DNA of 64,000 nucleotides, taken from positions 310,001 through 374,000 of the forward strand of contig NZ_JABAII010000004.1 of the NCBI RefSeq assembly GCF_012641405.1, given 5' to 3'. Below the pieces are notes generated by a model. That model saw only the letters and a list, made by a program, of their open reading frames with translations, did not search any database and was not told where the DNA came from. The translations under genes were made by a program, and so were the position numbers. The stretch comes from Rhizobium sp. P40RR-XXII (GTDB lineage: Bacteria; Pseudomonadota; Alphaproteobacteria; Rhizobiales; Rhizobiaceae). Positions 38,819 through 48,220 of this stretch are shown here, one piece after another; position 1 is the stretch's first letter; each line of letters opens with the position of its first letter.

Positions 38819-41680
38819 ATGTCACGTCAAATCCCATCCGCTCATCTGCCTCTGAAACTTTTCGTTGCGACGGCGCTCGCATTCCTCGCTGCCGTTGCGG
38901 TGCCTGCCTATGCCGAAGTGCCGGCCGCGGGCTGGCCGCAGGCGGCAAGCGATCTGCCCGCGGAGCAGGGGATCCGCTTCGGCACGCTGCCGAACGGCAT
39001 GCGCTTTGCCGTCATGCACAATGCGACGCCGGCCGGTCAGGTGGCGATCCGCTTCCGCATCGGCGCCGGCTCGCTGCAGGAGCGTGACGACCAGCGGGGC
39101 CTGGCGCATTTCCTCGAGCATATGGCCTTCAAGGGGTCGACCCATGTGCCGGAAGGCGAGATGGTGCGTACCCTTCAGCGCCTCGGCCTCGCCTTCGGCG
39201 CGGATACCAATGCCTCCACCAGCTATGGCGAAACCGTTTATGCGCTCGATCTGCCGGAAGCCAATCCCGACACGGTTTCGACCGGACTGATGCTGATGCG
39301 TGAGACGGCGAGCGAGCTGAAGCTTGATGCCGGGGCTTTCGACCGCGAGCGCGGCGTCATCCTTTCGGAAGAGAAGCTGCGCGACACGCCGCAATATCGT
39401 GGCGGGGCCGGTTTCCTCAGCCAGCTTCTGCCCGGCCAGCTCGTGCCGCAGCGTTCGCCGATCGGCAAGACCGATATTATCGGCAACGCCCCGGTCGATC
39501 TCGTACGGGACTTCTACCGCAGCTATTATCGCCCGGATCGCGCCACTCTGATCGTGGTCGGCGATATCGATGCCGCCGCGCTCGAAGCCGATATCCGGAC
39601 CCGTTTCGGCGATTGGGCCGTCGCCAGCGCTGCGCCGGTCGATCCGGACCTCGGCACGCTGGAAAAGCATGGAGAACGCGTCGGTACGGTCGTCGTGCCT
39701 GGCGGTGCTACCCGCGTTCAGCTCGCCTGGACGCGCCCCTATGATGCTTCGCCTGATATGTTCGCCAAGCGTCGCACGCAGCTGATCGAGGATATCGGTC
39801 TTGCCGTTCTCAACCGGCGCCTATCCGTTCTGGCACAGCAACCCAATCCGCCCTTCGTCAATGCGCGGGCCGGCGCGCAGGACCTGTTCAAGTCGGCCCG
39901 CGTCGCGGTCGTTGCCGCCGATAGCGATTCGGCCACGTGGCAGGCCGCGCTTGCCGCCATCGACCAAGAGCAGCGCCGCGTCGCGCAGTTCGGCGTCGAT
40001 CAAAGCGAGATCGACCGTGAAATCGCCGAATATCGTTCCACCCTGCAGGCGGCTGCGGGCGGAGCGGCAACGCGCACCAGCCCGGTTATCGCCGGATCGC
40101 TTGCCTGGAGTGTCGGAGAGAATTTGGTTTTCACGTCACCTGCCGACGATCTTTCGCTGTTCGATGCCGCGATGAAGGGGCTGAGCGCGGACGAAGTCGA
40201 TCAAACTCTTCAGCGCGTTTTCGCCGGCAACGGCCCGCAGCTCGTGCTGCAAATCCCGCAAATGCCCGAGGGCGGCAATGCGGCCGTCAAGAGGGCCTAT
40301 GCCGAGTCACGTGCCGTTGCGGTCACCGCGCCGGTGAAAGCGACCGCGGTCGCGTGGCCCTACACCAGTTTCGGGCAGGCGGGGACCATTGTCGAACGGC
40401 GGTCGGTCGACGATCTCGGCATTACCATGGTTCGCTTTGCCAATGGCGTTCGCCTGACCGTGAAGCCGACCAAGTATCGCCTCGACGAAGTGCTGGTGCG
40501 GGCCAATATCGGCCATGGCCGCCTGGATCTGCCGCAGGACCGTTCGCTGCCGATCTGGGCGGCACCGGCGCTGCCGATGTCCGGTCTGAAGGCCATCAGC
40601 TATGACGACATACAGAAGGCTTTTGCTGAAAAGGTCGTCGGCAATGACTTTTCCATTCAGGATGCCGCCTTCAAATTCGAGGGCGCCACGCGGCCGCGGG
40701 ATCTGGCGGCACAATTGCAGCTTCTGACAGCCTATGCCTCGGATCAGGCCTACCGTCCGGACGTCTTCAAACGGGTGCAGCAGGCCTATCTGAACAGTCT
40801 TGCCCAGCTTCAGGCGACGCCCGGCAGCGTGGTCGGTCGCGATCTGCCCGGTCTCCTGCACTCCGGCGATCCGCGCTGGGTATTCCCGAACCGGTCGCAA
40901 CTGCTCGACGCCAGGCCGGAGGATTTCGAGACGCTTCTGCAGCCGCTCCTTTCCAGGGGGCGGATCGAGGTCATCATCGCTGGCGACGTCGAGGTCGATG
41001 ATGCCATCCGCATGACGGCCGAGACCTTCGGCGCACTGCCGCCGCGCAGCGACGCGCAGGGTCAGGTCGACAACGCCGCTGCGCATTTCCCCGCACCGAC
41101 CCCCGAGCCGGTCGTCCGGCTTCATGACGGGCGAAGCGACAATGCCGGCGCGGCCGTCGCCATGCCGATCGGCGATTTTCTCTCCGATTTGCCGAGAGCC
41201 GCCGCCGCCAATGTGACCGGCGCGATCCTGCAGAACCGCCTGATCGACCAGTTCCGCCTCGCCGAGGGAGCAACCTACAGCCCCCAGAGCGAAGTCGATC
41301 TGTCGAGATCGATCCCAGGCTACGGCTTTGCCTATGCCTATGTCGAGACGACGCCGGCCAAGCTGGATCACTTCTTCGATCTGGTCGACAAGATCACCGG
41401 CGATCTGCGCAGTGGAGATGTGTCGCCGGATGAGCTGACGCGCGCGAAGGCTCCGATCATCGAAGAGGTCAAGCGTTCGCAACAGGCCAACAGCTATTGG
41501 CTTCAAAGCCTCCAGAACGCCCAGACGGACCCGCGCCGCCTCGAACGGATTCGCAGCGGCATCAGCGGCTATCAGGCCGTAACCGCACAGGATGTCCGCG
41601 CCATCGCGACGACATATATGAAGCCGGGAACCTCCTGGCGGATGAAGATATTGCCGGCCGGCGGATCGGCGGTGCGTTAG
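38819..41680 (+). CDS. M16 family zinc metallopeptidase, exported
   Basis: A 953-residue two-half inverzincin. A signal peptide (residues 1 to about 32) implies a periplasmic enzyme. HFLEH (residues 97-101) is the inverted zinc motif HxxEH, with a later Glu in DRERGVILSEEKLRD as third ligand. Second-half M16 domains follow (residues about 500-930). It resembles PqqL/PtrA-type zinc proteases of unknown substrate. ATG 38819 is chosen; upstream in-frame ATGs lie within the inverted repeat. Its stop codon is inside a palindromic repeat. Confidence 0.93.
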   Translation: MSRQIPSAHLPLKLFVATALAFLAAVAVPAYAEVPAAGWPQAASDLPAEQGIRFGTLPNGMRFAVMHNATPAGQVAIRFRIGAGSLQERDDQRGLAHFLEHMAFKGSTHVPEGEMVRTLQRLGLAFGADTNASTSYGETVYALDLPEANPDTVSTGLMLMRETASELKLDAGAFDRERGVILSEEKLRDTPQYRGGAGFLSQLLPGQLVPQRSPIGKTDIIGNAPVDLVRDFYRSYYRPDRATLIVVGDIDAAALEADIRTRFGDWAVASAAPVDPDLGTLEKHGERVGTVVVPGGATRVQLAWTRPYDASPDMFAKRRTQLIEDIGLAVLNRRLSVLAQQPNPPFVNARAGAQDLFKSARVAVVAADSDSATWQAALAAIDQEQRRVAQFGVDQSEIDREIAEYRSTLQAAAGGAATRTSPVIAGSLAWSVGENLVFTSPADDLSLFDAAMKGLSADEVDQTLQRVFAGNGPQLVLQIPQMPEGGNAAVKRAYAESRAVAVTAPVKATAVAWPYTSFGQAGTIVERRSVDDLGITMVRFANGVRLTVKPTKYRLDEVLVRANIGHGRLDLPQDRSLPIWAAPALPMSGLKAISYDDIQKAFAEKVVGNDFSIQDAAFKFEGATRPRDLAAQLQLLTAYASDQAYRPDVFKRVQQAYLNSLAQLQATPGSVVGRDLPGLLHSGDPRWVFPNRSQLLDARPEDFETLLQPLLSRGRIEVIIAGDVEVDDAIRMTAETFGALPPRSDAQGQVDNAAAHFPAPTPEPVVRLHDGRSDNAGAAVAMPIGDFLSDLPRAAAANVTGAILQNRLIDQFRLAEGATYSPQSEVDLSRSIPGYGFAYAYVETTPAKLDHFFDLVDKITGDLRSGDVSPDELTRAKAPIIEEVKRSQQANSYWLQSLQNAQTDPRRLERIRSGISGYQAVTAQDVRAIATTYMKPGTSWRMKILPAGGSAVR

Positions 41681-41729
41681 AGCGTGATGCCGAAAAGTGT
41701 GAGGGGTTTTCGGACGACATCACGCTCTA
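41678..41729. repeat. Rhizobial-type palindromic element A
   Basis: TAGAGCGTGATG (41678-41689) pairs with CATCACGCTCTA (41718-41729), and CCGAAAA pairs with TTTTCGG inside. The first TAG is the M16 stop codon. Confidence 0.8.
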
Positions 41730-41741
41730 CTTCTTTGATTC

Positions 41742-41792
41742 TAGAGCGGATTCAGATTTTAGATCGAACAGACCTAAAATCATCCGGCTCTA
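41742..41792. repeat. Rhizobial-type palindromic element B
   Basis: TAGAGC with GATTTTAG on the left pairs with CTAAAATC and GCTCTA on the right, forming a long interrupted hairpin 12 bp after element A. Confidence 0.75.
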
Positions 41793-41845
41793 AAGCGGTT
41801 CAGCTTATCACTGCATTCCTGCACCGCTTTATCTCTTTGTTATCT

Positions 41846-41889
41846 CGCAATTCCGGACGGAAAACCGCTGCGCACTTTTCCTGGAATTG
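41846..41889. repeat. Dispersed palindromic repeat, copy 2
   Basis: Close copy of the 10799-10841 element: CGCAATTCC at one end, GGAATTG at the other, with the core ACCGCTGCGCACTTTT shared. It completes a three-repeat cluster in the 315-bp gap between the M16 and DUF2867 genes, which holds no other gene. Confidence 0.8.
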
Positions 41890-41995
41890 TGCGAAACAGC
41901 CACCCATCGGCTAAATTGCCGCAGCCGACGTTTGTCGATCGGGTAGCATCGCAATGTGTGGTAGCCTGCAGACGTCGAATAAAGGCGGAGAAACC

Positions 41996-42508
41996 ATGTC
42001 TGCAAGGCCTTTGATGGTGAAGCCCCTTATGCCGCATCCGGCGTTGCCGGATGCCGATTGGGCTGACTGCTACGAACTGAATATCCCGAACTCGGATCTG
42101 ACGGCCATTGCCGCCGCCCGAACGATGCTCGGCCGCTTTCCGTTTTGGGTACGGCTGCTGATACGAGTGCGCGATGCGGTAACAGGCTTGTTTGGGTTGA
42201 GATCCAGCAGCGACCTTCGGGCGGACGAGCTGGAAAAAATCGGCTTCTTTCCCGTCGTCAGCAAGTCCGACCATCAGGTTGTGCTCGGGTTCGATGATCG
42301 GCATCTCGATTTTCGGGTCGTCATCGACGTGCGGAACGACGATCAGGGGCGTCGACTGGTCGATGCCACGACGCTCGTTAGGCGGAAAATATTGCTTGGC
42401 CGGATCTATCTCGCAATCATCACGCCATTCCATCGGTTGATCGTCGCGACGACGCTTTCCAATTTGAGCAAGCGGATGCGAGCGGTCAGTCCGCGGCCGT
42501 TACCGTAA
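41996..42508 (+). CDS. DUF2867 family protein
   Basis: A 170-residue soluble protein. GGCGGAG lies 5 nt before ATG 41996. ALPDADWADCYELNIPNSDLTAIAAARTML, EKIGFFPVVSKSDHQVVLGFDDRHLDFRV and the C-terminal RIYLAIITPFHRLIVATTL resemble DUF2867, a START-like fold of unknown function. Its 3' end overlaps the convergent TraB/GumN gene by 23 bp. Confidence 0.8.
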   Translation: MSARPLMVKPLMPHPALPDADWADCYELNIPNSDLTAIAAARTMLGRFPFWVRLLIRVRDAVTGLFGLRSSSDLRADELEKIGFFPVVSKSDHQVVLGFDDRHLDFRVVIDVRNDDQGRRLVDATTLVRRKILLGRIYLAIITPFHRLIVATTLSNLSKRMRAVSPRPLP

Positions 42509-43577
42509 AGCCCTGCTTGCGCAGCAGCGTCACAAGGCCCTGGTCGCCGACGAGGTGCAGGGCGCCGACGGCCATGAAGGCATTGCCCTTGTCGAGAACC
42601 GGCGTGGCGCGTTCGGCCATGACCTTGTTGCGATCGAGGATGATGCGCTGTTCGAAAGCGGCGGTGTCGTCGTCCGTGATCTTCTGGTCCGGCTCGATCA
42701 CCTTCAGCATCGGGATCATCGCGCCGATATCGCCGGCGAGATAGAGGCCGGTCATGGTCTCGTTGACGTCGTTGATCTTGTTGCCGAGTTCGAGTGTCTG
42801 CATCAGCGATTTCAGGTGCAGCGCGATCGGCAGATCGCTCATGGCCTTGGCCTGTTCGGCGAGCGTCTCAAGGCCGACGACCTTCTTGCCCTTGGCGGCG
42901 GCATCGCCTGCCAGCTTCTGATCGAGAAACTTTGCGCCGGCCGCCTTGCGGCGAACCTCGCAGCCGGTCATTTCGAAAGAGCTTGATATCAGCCAGGGCT
43001 GCATGCGCGAGACGGCAGCGAGCGTCAAGCCGCGCTCCTTCAGACCGGCTTCCAGCCGGGTATTGTCTTCAGGCGACAGATGCTCGCTGATGGTCGATCC
43101 ATCGGTGAGCATCGTCAGGGAAGGATTGGAAAAAAGGGCAAGGGCCGCCTTCTTGTCATCCAGAATCTCGTCGGATTCGACGATGATCGTATCGGCTCCG
43201 GCAGCGGCGTCGGCGGCGCCCTTCGGCATGGTCAGCACGCGCGAATCGGAGACATGCATGGTGCCAAGAAGCCATGATGGCTTCAGGCCGGGCTTCTCGA
43301 GCTTCCAGAAAATGCCCTTGCCGTTTTCCACCTTGTCGCCGGCGGCGATGATGGAGGCATATTTGGCCGGATCGGTCTTTTGAAGTTCGGTCATGAGATC
43401 CTTGCCGCCGCAACTGTCGGATGCCGTCTCGTCGGCATGCGCCGGCTGCAGCGTCAGCATTGTCGCGATCAGCAGGATGGCGAGCATCAGCGGAAAGGCC
43501 GTGGCAAGCCAGAGCAGGATATCGCCGGGCACCTGCTTCATCGACCGCATCGTCTTGGATCCGAGGGCAGAAATCAT
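42486..43577 (-). CDS. TraB/GumN family protein, membrane-anchored or exported
   Basis: A 363-residue protein with an N-terminal hydrophobic segment (about residues 20-42) acting as signal or anchor. The first family motif is SWLLGTMHVSD, the second is FMAVGALHLVGDQGLVTLLRKQGF, both carrying the conserved Gly-x-x-His. Relatives include GumN and the Tiki protease family, whose His/Glu residues form a putative metal site. Start chosen at ATG 43577; 43550 is possible. No neighbours share function. Confidence 0.88.
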   Translation of the reverse strand: MISALGSKTMRSMKQVPGDILLWLATAFPLMLAILLIATMLTLQPAHADETASDSCGGKDLMTELQKTDPAKYASIIAAGDKVENGKGIFWKLEKPGLKPSWLLGTMHVSDSRVLTMPKGAADAAAGADTIIVESDEILDDKKAALALFSNPSLTMLTDGSTISEHLSPEDNTRLEAGLKERGLTLAAVSRMQPWLISSSFEMTGCEVRRKAAGAKFLDQKLAGDAAAKGKKVVGLETLAEQAKAMSDLPIALHLKSLMQTLELGNKINDVNETMTGLYLAGDIGAMIPMLKVIEPDQKITDDDTAAFEQRIILDRNKVMAERATPVLDKGNAFMAVGALHLVGDQGLVTLLRKQGFTVTAAD

Positions 43578-43707
43578 CAAAATCTTCCGTTCGCAGAGGG
43601 CGCGAATCCTGATGCGCAAAAATGGCTTTCAGGAGACATGCCGATAGATGCTTCTGCTCTACCCGTTCGAGGCGGATATTCCCTTAACGCAAGGGGTTAA
43701 TCTTTCC

Positions 43708-44679
43708 TTATGCGCGCGGATGGGCGCGGTCATAGACCTCGAGCAGGCGTGAGGAATCGACGCCGGTATAGACCTGAGTCGTCGAAAGGCTGGCATGGCC
43801 GAGCAGTTCCTGGATAGTGCGCAGGTCGCCGCCACCGGCGAGCAGATGGGTGGCGAAGGAATGGCGAAGCGCATGGGGCGTGGCCGTATCCGGCAGGCCG
43901 AAGGCGCTGCGCAGCTTCTGCATGCCGTGCTGGATGATGCCCGGCTGCAGCTTGCCGCCGCGCGCGCCACGAAAGAGCGGTCCGTCCGCATCGAGATGGT
44001 AAGGGCAAATCGCCCGATAGTGGTCGACCGCTTCAACGACAATCGACAGCAGCGGCACCAGCCTGGTCTTGTTGCCCTTGCCGGTAATGCGCAGTGACGT
44101 CGCGCCTTTCGGAAAGTCCTGCGGCTTCAGATCCAGTGCTTCGGAAATGCGCAGGCCGCAGCCATAGAGCAGTGTCAGAACGGCCGCGTCGCGTGCCGCG
44201 ATCCATGGTTCCTCGTGCAGTTGCGCTTCGTCGCTGACGACGGTGATCGCCTGCTTGTCGGAAAGCGGCTTGGGAAGCGATTTCGGCTGTTTCGGCGAGC
44301 GCACCGCGGCAGCACCTGCCGCGTTCACCAAACCCTTTTTTTCGAGATAGCGCAGCAGCGAACGAAGGCCGGCAAGATTGCGCCCAAGCGAGCGCGCGCC
44401 GGCACCATCCTTTCGGCGCGCGGCGAGGAAGGCGCGGAAGTCGGCGGGACGCAGCGCATGGATATCGGCGATCGTCGCAGGACCGCCAAGATGGCCGGTG
44501 AGGAAAGTCAGGAATTGCCGCGTATCGCGCTCATAGGCATTCAATGTGTGGGCGGCCAGCCGCCGTTCCCGGCCGAGCGCGTCGAGCCAGCGGCTGCGCT
44601 CCGCCATCAACCCTGAGTCGGCGATGATCAACAATTCGTTCAGTGGAAAACCCCTTGAAATTCGGATTCCTTCTGCCAC
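43708..44679 (-). CDS. xerC: XerC-type tyrosine recombinase
   Basis: A 323-residue site-specific recombinase that resolves chromosome dimers at dif with XerD. Catalytic residues are Arg177, Lys201, His269, Arg272, His295 and Tyr304, all in expected motifs (GCGLRISEAL, GKGNK, HALRHSFATHLL, LLGHASLSTTQVYT). A SAM-like N-terminal domain occupies residues about 25-115. The GTG at 44679 is used; homologues often begin at NELLIIADS, 13 residues downstream, so the true start may lie further in. No phage genes are adjacent, so this is the housekeeping enzyme. Confidence 0.92.
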   Translation of the reverse strand: MAEGIRISRGFPLNELLIIADSGLMAERSRWLDALGRERRLAAHTLNAYERDTRQFLTFLTGHLGGPATIADIHALRPADFRAFLAARRKDGAGARSLGRNLAGLRSLLRYLEKKGLVNAAGAAAVRSPKQPKSLPKPLSDKQAITVVSDEAQLHEEPWIAARDAAVLTLLYGCGLRISEALDLKPQDFPKGATSLRITGKGNKTRLVPLLSIVVEAVDHYRAICPYHLDADGPLFRGARGGKLQPGIIQHGMQKLRSAFGLPDTATPHALRHSFATHLLAGGGDLRTIQELLGHASLSTTQVYTGVDSSRLLEVYDRAHPRA

Positions 44680-44887
44680 TTTGAATGAAGGAAGGTTATG
44701 GAATCACTAACTTTCCTGTTGCTCGGCTTGCATCTCCATGTGTTGCGGGAGCAGCGGCACTTCAAAAAACGGCGTATAGGTCCGCTCCCCAGGCTTCCGA
44801 CGGTTCAGCGGCCATATGCGAGGCGCTTGTCATGCTTCGATCATATTCGATTGCGATAGAAAATATCCCAACCATTCAGGACACTTC

Positions 44888-45832
44888 ATGGCACGTCGCG
44901 GGTCGATAACTGCACTGGGACAGCTTGCAGAGGCGATCGCTTTGGTGTCCCAGGGACAGCCGGGACATATTGTCGATACCTTGATCGCCGAGCGCGGCCA
45001 GAAGATCGTCCGCAATCCGCTCTGGCCGCTCATGCGCCCCTTTCTCTACACGCTGCTGCGCTATAACAAGGCGATCGAATTCGCCGATGATGTCGCCAAG
45101 CTTTCCGGCTTCCAGTGCTTCGAATATATGAGCGATTTGCTGAGGCTCGATATCGGTGTCACCCATGCCGATCGCATACCCGCCTCCGGCGGCTTCATCC
45201 TCGTCAGCAACCATCCGACAGGCATTGCCGACGGCGTCGCCGTCTTCGATCTTCTGAAATCGCGCCGGCCCGATATGATGATCTTTGCCAATAGGGATGC
45301 GGTGCGCGTCAATCCGCGCTTTGCCGAGATGATCATCCCGGTGGAGTGGCGCGATGAATATAAGAGCAAGCCGAAGACGCGCGAGACGCTGCAGCTCACC
45401 AACCGCGCCGTGGCGGAGGGCAAGGTGACCGTGCTCTTCCCATCCGGCCGCATCGCTTATTGGGCGAACGGCACGCTGAACGAGCGCCCGTGGAAGACGT
45501 CGGCCGTGGGTCTCGCGCGCAAATACAATCTGCCGATCCTGCCGGTTCACCTGACGGCGCGCAATTCCGGCCTGTTCTACTGGTTCGCCAAATGGTCGAC
45601 CGAGCTGCGTGATATGACCGTTTTCCACGAGCTGCTCAACAAGCGCGGCGACCGCTTCGATTTCCTCGTCGGCAATCTTATCCCGGTCGAACATCTGGAT
45701 GGCGATGTCAACGAGGTGACGAAGGCGCTGGAGAAGCATACGGTCGTCGACCTTGCGGCCGACGGCAATGCGACCTTCTCGCCGCTCGTTCCCTTCGAGC
45801 AGGATGAGCCCCTGGTTTCGCATTCTCTTTGA
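44888..45832 (+). CDS. Lysophospholipid/hemolysin-like acyltransferase
   Basis: A 314-residue PlsC-superfamily acyltransferase. The motif NHPTGIADG (His109, Asp115) has five residues between His and Asp, as in the hemolysin-like/OlsB branch rather than the Hx4D of classic PlsC. VLFPSGRIAYWANG is motif III, and LPILPVHLTARNSG motif IV. It probably acylates a lyso-lipid or ornithine lipid; the substrate is inference. ATG 44888 follows 208 bp of noncoding sequence. Confidence 0.87.
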   Translation: MARRGSITALGQLAEAIALVSQGQPGHIVDTLIAERGQKIVRNPLWPLMRPFLYTLLRYNKAIEFADDVAKLSGFQCFEYMSDLLRLDIGVTHADRIPASGGFILVSNHPTGIADGVAVFDLLKSRRPDMMIFANRDAVRVNPRFAEMIIPVEWRDEYKSKPKTRETLQLTNRAVAEGKVTVLFPSGRIAYWANGTLNERPWKTSAVGLARKYNLPILPVHLTARNSGLFYWFAKWSTELRDMTVFHELLNKRGDRFDFLVGNLIPVEHLDGDVNEVTKALEKHTVVDLAADGNATFSPLVPFEQDEPLVSHSL

Positions 45833-45857
45833 CAGGGGAATCGGCTAAACCCCAGGC

Positions 45858-46994
45858 ATGCAGCTACGCTCCATGTTTGCCCGGAATTATCGCTCCCTGC
45901 GCTCGATCCGCATGGATCTCTCCGATGTCAATCTGTTCATCGGCGAGAACGGTGTGGGCAAGTCCAACCTCTATCGTTCGCTGCAGCTCGTGCAGGCGGC
46001 GGTTCGCGGAAGGCTGGCGCATGAAATCTCCAGCGAGGGCGGCATGTTCTCGGCCATGTGGTCGGGCAAACGGCGTTCGCATGAATCTCCCCGCATCCGC
46101 TTCGATGTCGAGCTGCTCGATATGGAGAGGGCGGCGACCTTCCGTTACTGGATCGAAGCCGGCATGCGGCCGCCTTCTGCCTCCGCAGGCTTTCCGCTGG
46201 AGCCGCAAATCAAGGCCGAGGAACTTTCGGTAGAGACCGGGCGGCGGCCGGTGATGATGATGAAACGCGACGGTCCCGGCATTTCGGTGCGCGGCGAGAC
46301 CGGGCGCATGCAAGCCCATCCCGAGCAGGCCCTGACCTCCGAAACGGCAATCGCGCTGCTGGGGGATGCCGGCTATTTTCCGGAGGTCGGCACCTTTCGG
46401 CGCGCAGTCGATGCTTGGCGCTTCTTTCACGGTTTCCGCACCGATCGCGGCTCGCCGCTCCGCGCGCCTTGCCTTGCCGTGACGGCGCCGATGCTGGATG
46501 AGGACGGCGCCAATATAGCTGCTGTTTTCGCGACGCTCGTGCATACGCGAGAGGATACCGTCGAATTGGATCGGGTTCTTGCCGCTGCCCTCGGCGGGGC
46601 GAGGCTCGTCGTGCCGGAGCCGCAGGAGACGGCGGATTTCGGCTTGATGCTGCCGGAATTTCCCAACCGCGTCTTTCAGCCGCGTGAGCTCTCCGATGGC
46701 CAGATCCGTTTCCTTGGCCTTGCCGCGGCCTTGATGTCCTACCGGCTGCCGCCGCTGATCGCGCTCAACGAGCCGGAGGCGAGCCTGCATCCGGATATGC
46801 TGCCGCCGCTTGCCGACATGATCGCGCAAGCGGCGAAGACGAGCCAGATCTGGATCGTCACCCATTCCGAGGTTCTGGCGCAGGCCGTGCGCGAGCGTTG
46901 CGGCGCCAAGCCGCGCCGGGTGATCCGCGAAGACGGCTCCACCTGGATCGACGGCATGCGGCTGACCGGCGAGGTCGACGATGACGATGAATAG
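45858..46994 (+). CDS. AAA ATPase of RecF/OLD-like ABC class
   Basis: A 378-residue P-loop protein. Walker A is GENGVGKSN (residues about 29-37). The ABC-like signature LSDGQIRFLGLAAAL and Walker B LIALNEPEASLHPD are near residues 275-312, followed by WIVTHSEVL. The inter-motif region is short, so no long coiled coil. It resembles stand-alone COG4637-type predicted ATPases. No toprim or HNH nuclease domain is attached. It follows the acyltransferase by 25 bp. Confidence 0.88.
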   Translation: MQLRSMFARNYRSLRSIRMDLSDVNLFIGENGVGKSNLYRSLQLVQAAVRGRLAHEISSEGGMFSAMWSGKRRSHESPRIRFDVELLDMERAATFRYWIEAGMRPPSASAGFPLEPQIKAEELSVETGRRPVMMMKRDGPGISVRGETGRMQAHPEQALTSETAIALLGDAGYFPEVGTFRRAVDAWRFFHGFRTDRGSPLRAPCLAVTAPMLDEDGANIAAVFATLVHTREDTVELDRVLAAALGGARLVVPEPQETADFGLMLPEFPNRVFQPRELSDGQIRFLGLAAALMSYRLPPLIALNEPEASLHPDMLPPLADMIAQAAKTSQIWIVTHSEVLAQAVRERCGAKPRRVIREDGSTWIDGMRLTGEVDDDDE

Positions 46995-47196
46995 GGACGA
47001 TCTGACTTCGCCGCCTTCCAGCCTATGCAAAGATGCTGATGCACGCGGCATTATTGGCGACTAGGCAAAACCCCATATGGCGGCGTAGCCGGGCGAGACC
47101 CACAGTGCTTTCGAGGGCATATATTCGGCCGGACCATCGGCGTTCGAACGACGCAAAAATTTCTCAGCCACAGTTTCAGCGTGCGCGCTCAAACAG
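46995..47196. other. Gap before the AraC regulator
   Basis: 202 bp between the convergent ATPase and AraC genes. Nothing recognisable as a gene; this is the left boundary of the accessory-looking block. Confidence 0.4.
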
Positions 47197-48072
47197 TCAG
47201 GCCGACAGAAGCTTTCCGATGTCTCGGCGTGGCGGAGCCCCGAACAGCCGAGCATATTCCCGGCTGAACTGTGAGGGGCTGGCATAGCCCACCTCAAAGG
47301 CGACCGTTTCCGCCGACATTTCGCGTGACAGCATCAGCCGGCGCGCCTCCATCAGGCGAATCTGCTTTTGAAACTGCACCGGTGTCATCGCGGTCATTGC
47401 CTTGAACTGACGATGGAAGGCTGTCGGGCTCAGGCCGGCGAGCGCGGCAAGATCATCGACGCGCACCTGCTTGTCGAAATTGCCCCGCAATGCGTGGATC
47501 GCTTCGACCAGACGCCGGTTTCGCTCCGCACCGACGACCATGCGGGCGAAGACAGCGCCATGTGGCCCGGCCAGCAGGCGATAGCATAGTTCGCGCTTGA
47601 CGCCGGGATAGAGCAGCGGGATTGCCTGCGGCTCGCCAAGCAGGCTGACGGCGCGCGCCGCGCAGCCGAGGATTGCCTCGTTGAGCTCCATAACGAAGGC
47701 GGCGGCATGCTCGTCGGAGGCCGGAGTGGGCGGCGCCTCCATGCTTTCATAGACTTCGCGTAGGATTGCCTGATCGAGTTCGATGACGGCGCTGAGATAG
47801 GGCGCATCCGGCGCGCCGTGTACCACCTGGCTTGCACCCGGCATCTCGACGCTGACGACCATGGCCTGGCTGGTGCGATAATGGAGCCTCCGTTCGCCGA
47901 ACGTCGTCCATTTCGCGCCCTGCACCACGATGCACAGCGCCGGCCGGTGGATCAGGTGGTTCGGATGCCGCTCGGAGAAGGATCGGAGCAAGGCCAGTCC
48001 GTCGATCGCGGTGAAATAGGGGCTGCCGTTTCCATGAGCCGCAAACGCGGCGACAACGGCATCATGCAACAT
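47197..48072 (-). CDS. AraC-family transcriptional regulator
   Basis: A 291-residue activator with an AraC-type N-terminal (AraC_N, PF06719-like) domain (about residues 1-165, including PALCIVVQGAKWTTFGERRLHY) and two C-terminal helix-turn-helix motifs. The recognition region is LAALAGLSPTAFHRQFKAMTAMTPVQFQKQIRLMEARRLML and FEVGYASPSQFSREYARLFG. Start at ATG 48072; 48102 is possible. It is divergent from the SDR gene, its likely target. Confidence 0.9.
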   Translation of the reverse strand: MLHDAVVAAFAAHGNGSPYFTAIDGLALLRSFSERHPNHLIHRPALCIVVQGAKWTTFGERRLHYRTSQAMVVSVEMPGASQVVHGAPDAPYLSAVIELDQAILREVYESMEAPPTPASDEHAAAFVMELNEAILGCAARAVSLLGEPQAIPLLYPGVKRELCYRLLAGPHGAVFARMVVGAERNRRLVEAIHALRGNFDKQVRVDDLAALAGLSPTAFHRQFKAMTAMTPVQFQKQIRLMEARRLMLSREMSAETVAFEVGYASPSQFSREYARLFGAPPRRDIGKLLSA

Positions 48073-48220
48073 CGAAAGGGTGCTCAATCGGATTCCCCGC
48101 AAATCTGGAATTCGACGTTAACGCCGGAGGCAGGATCAGGCAAGAAAGAAGCCGGTTCCGGCATGTTCGCCCGTGCGTCGCCCTCTTATGTTCACCGTCA
48201 TCAACCAACGGAGAACGGCA

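Noticed and set aside
43708-44679. Possible phage or integron integrase
   Set aside because: Sequence pattern and isolated position fit the housekeeping XerC; no phage genes, att sites or cassettes nearby.
47061-47297. Small minus-strand open frame before AraC
   Set aside because: It runs into the AraC gene's 3' end and has no homology pattern; probably chance.
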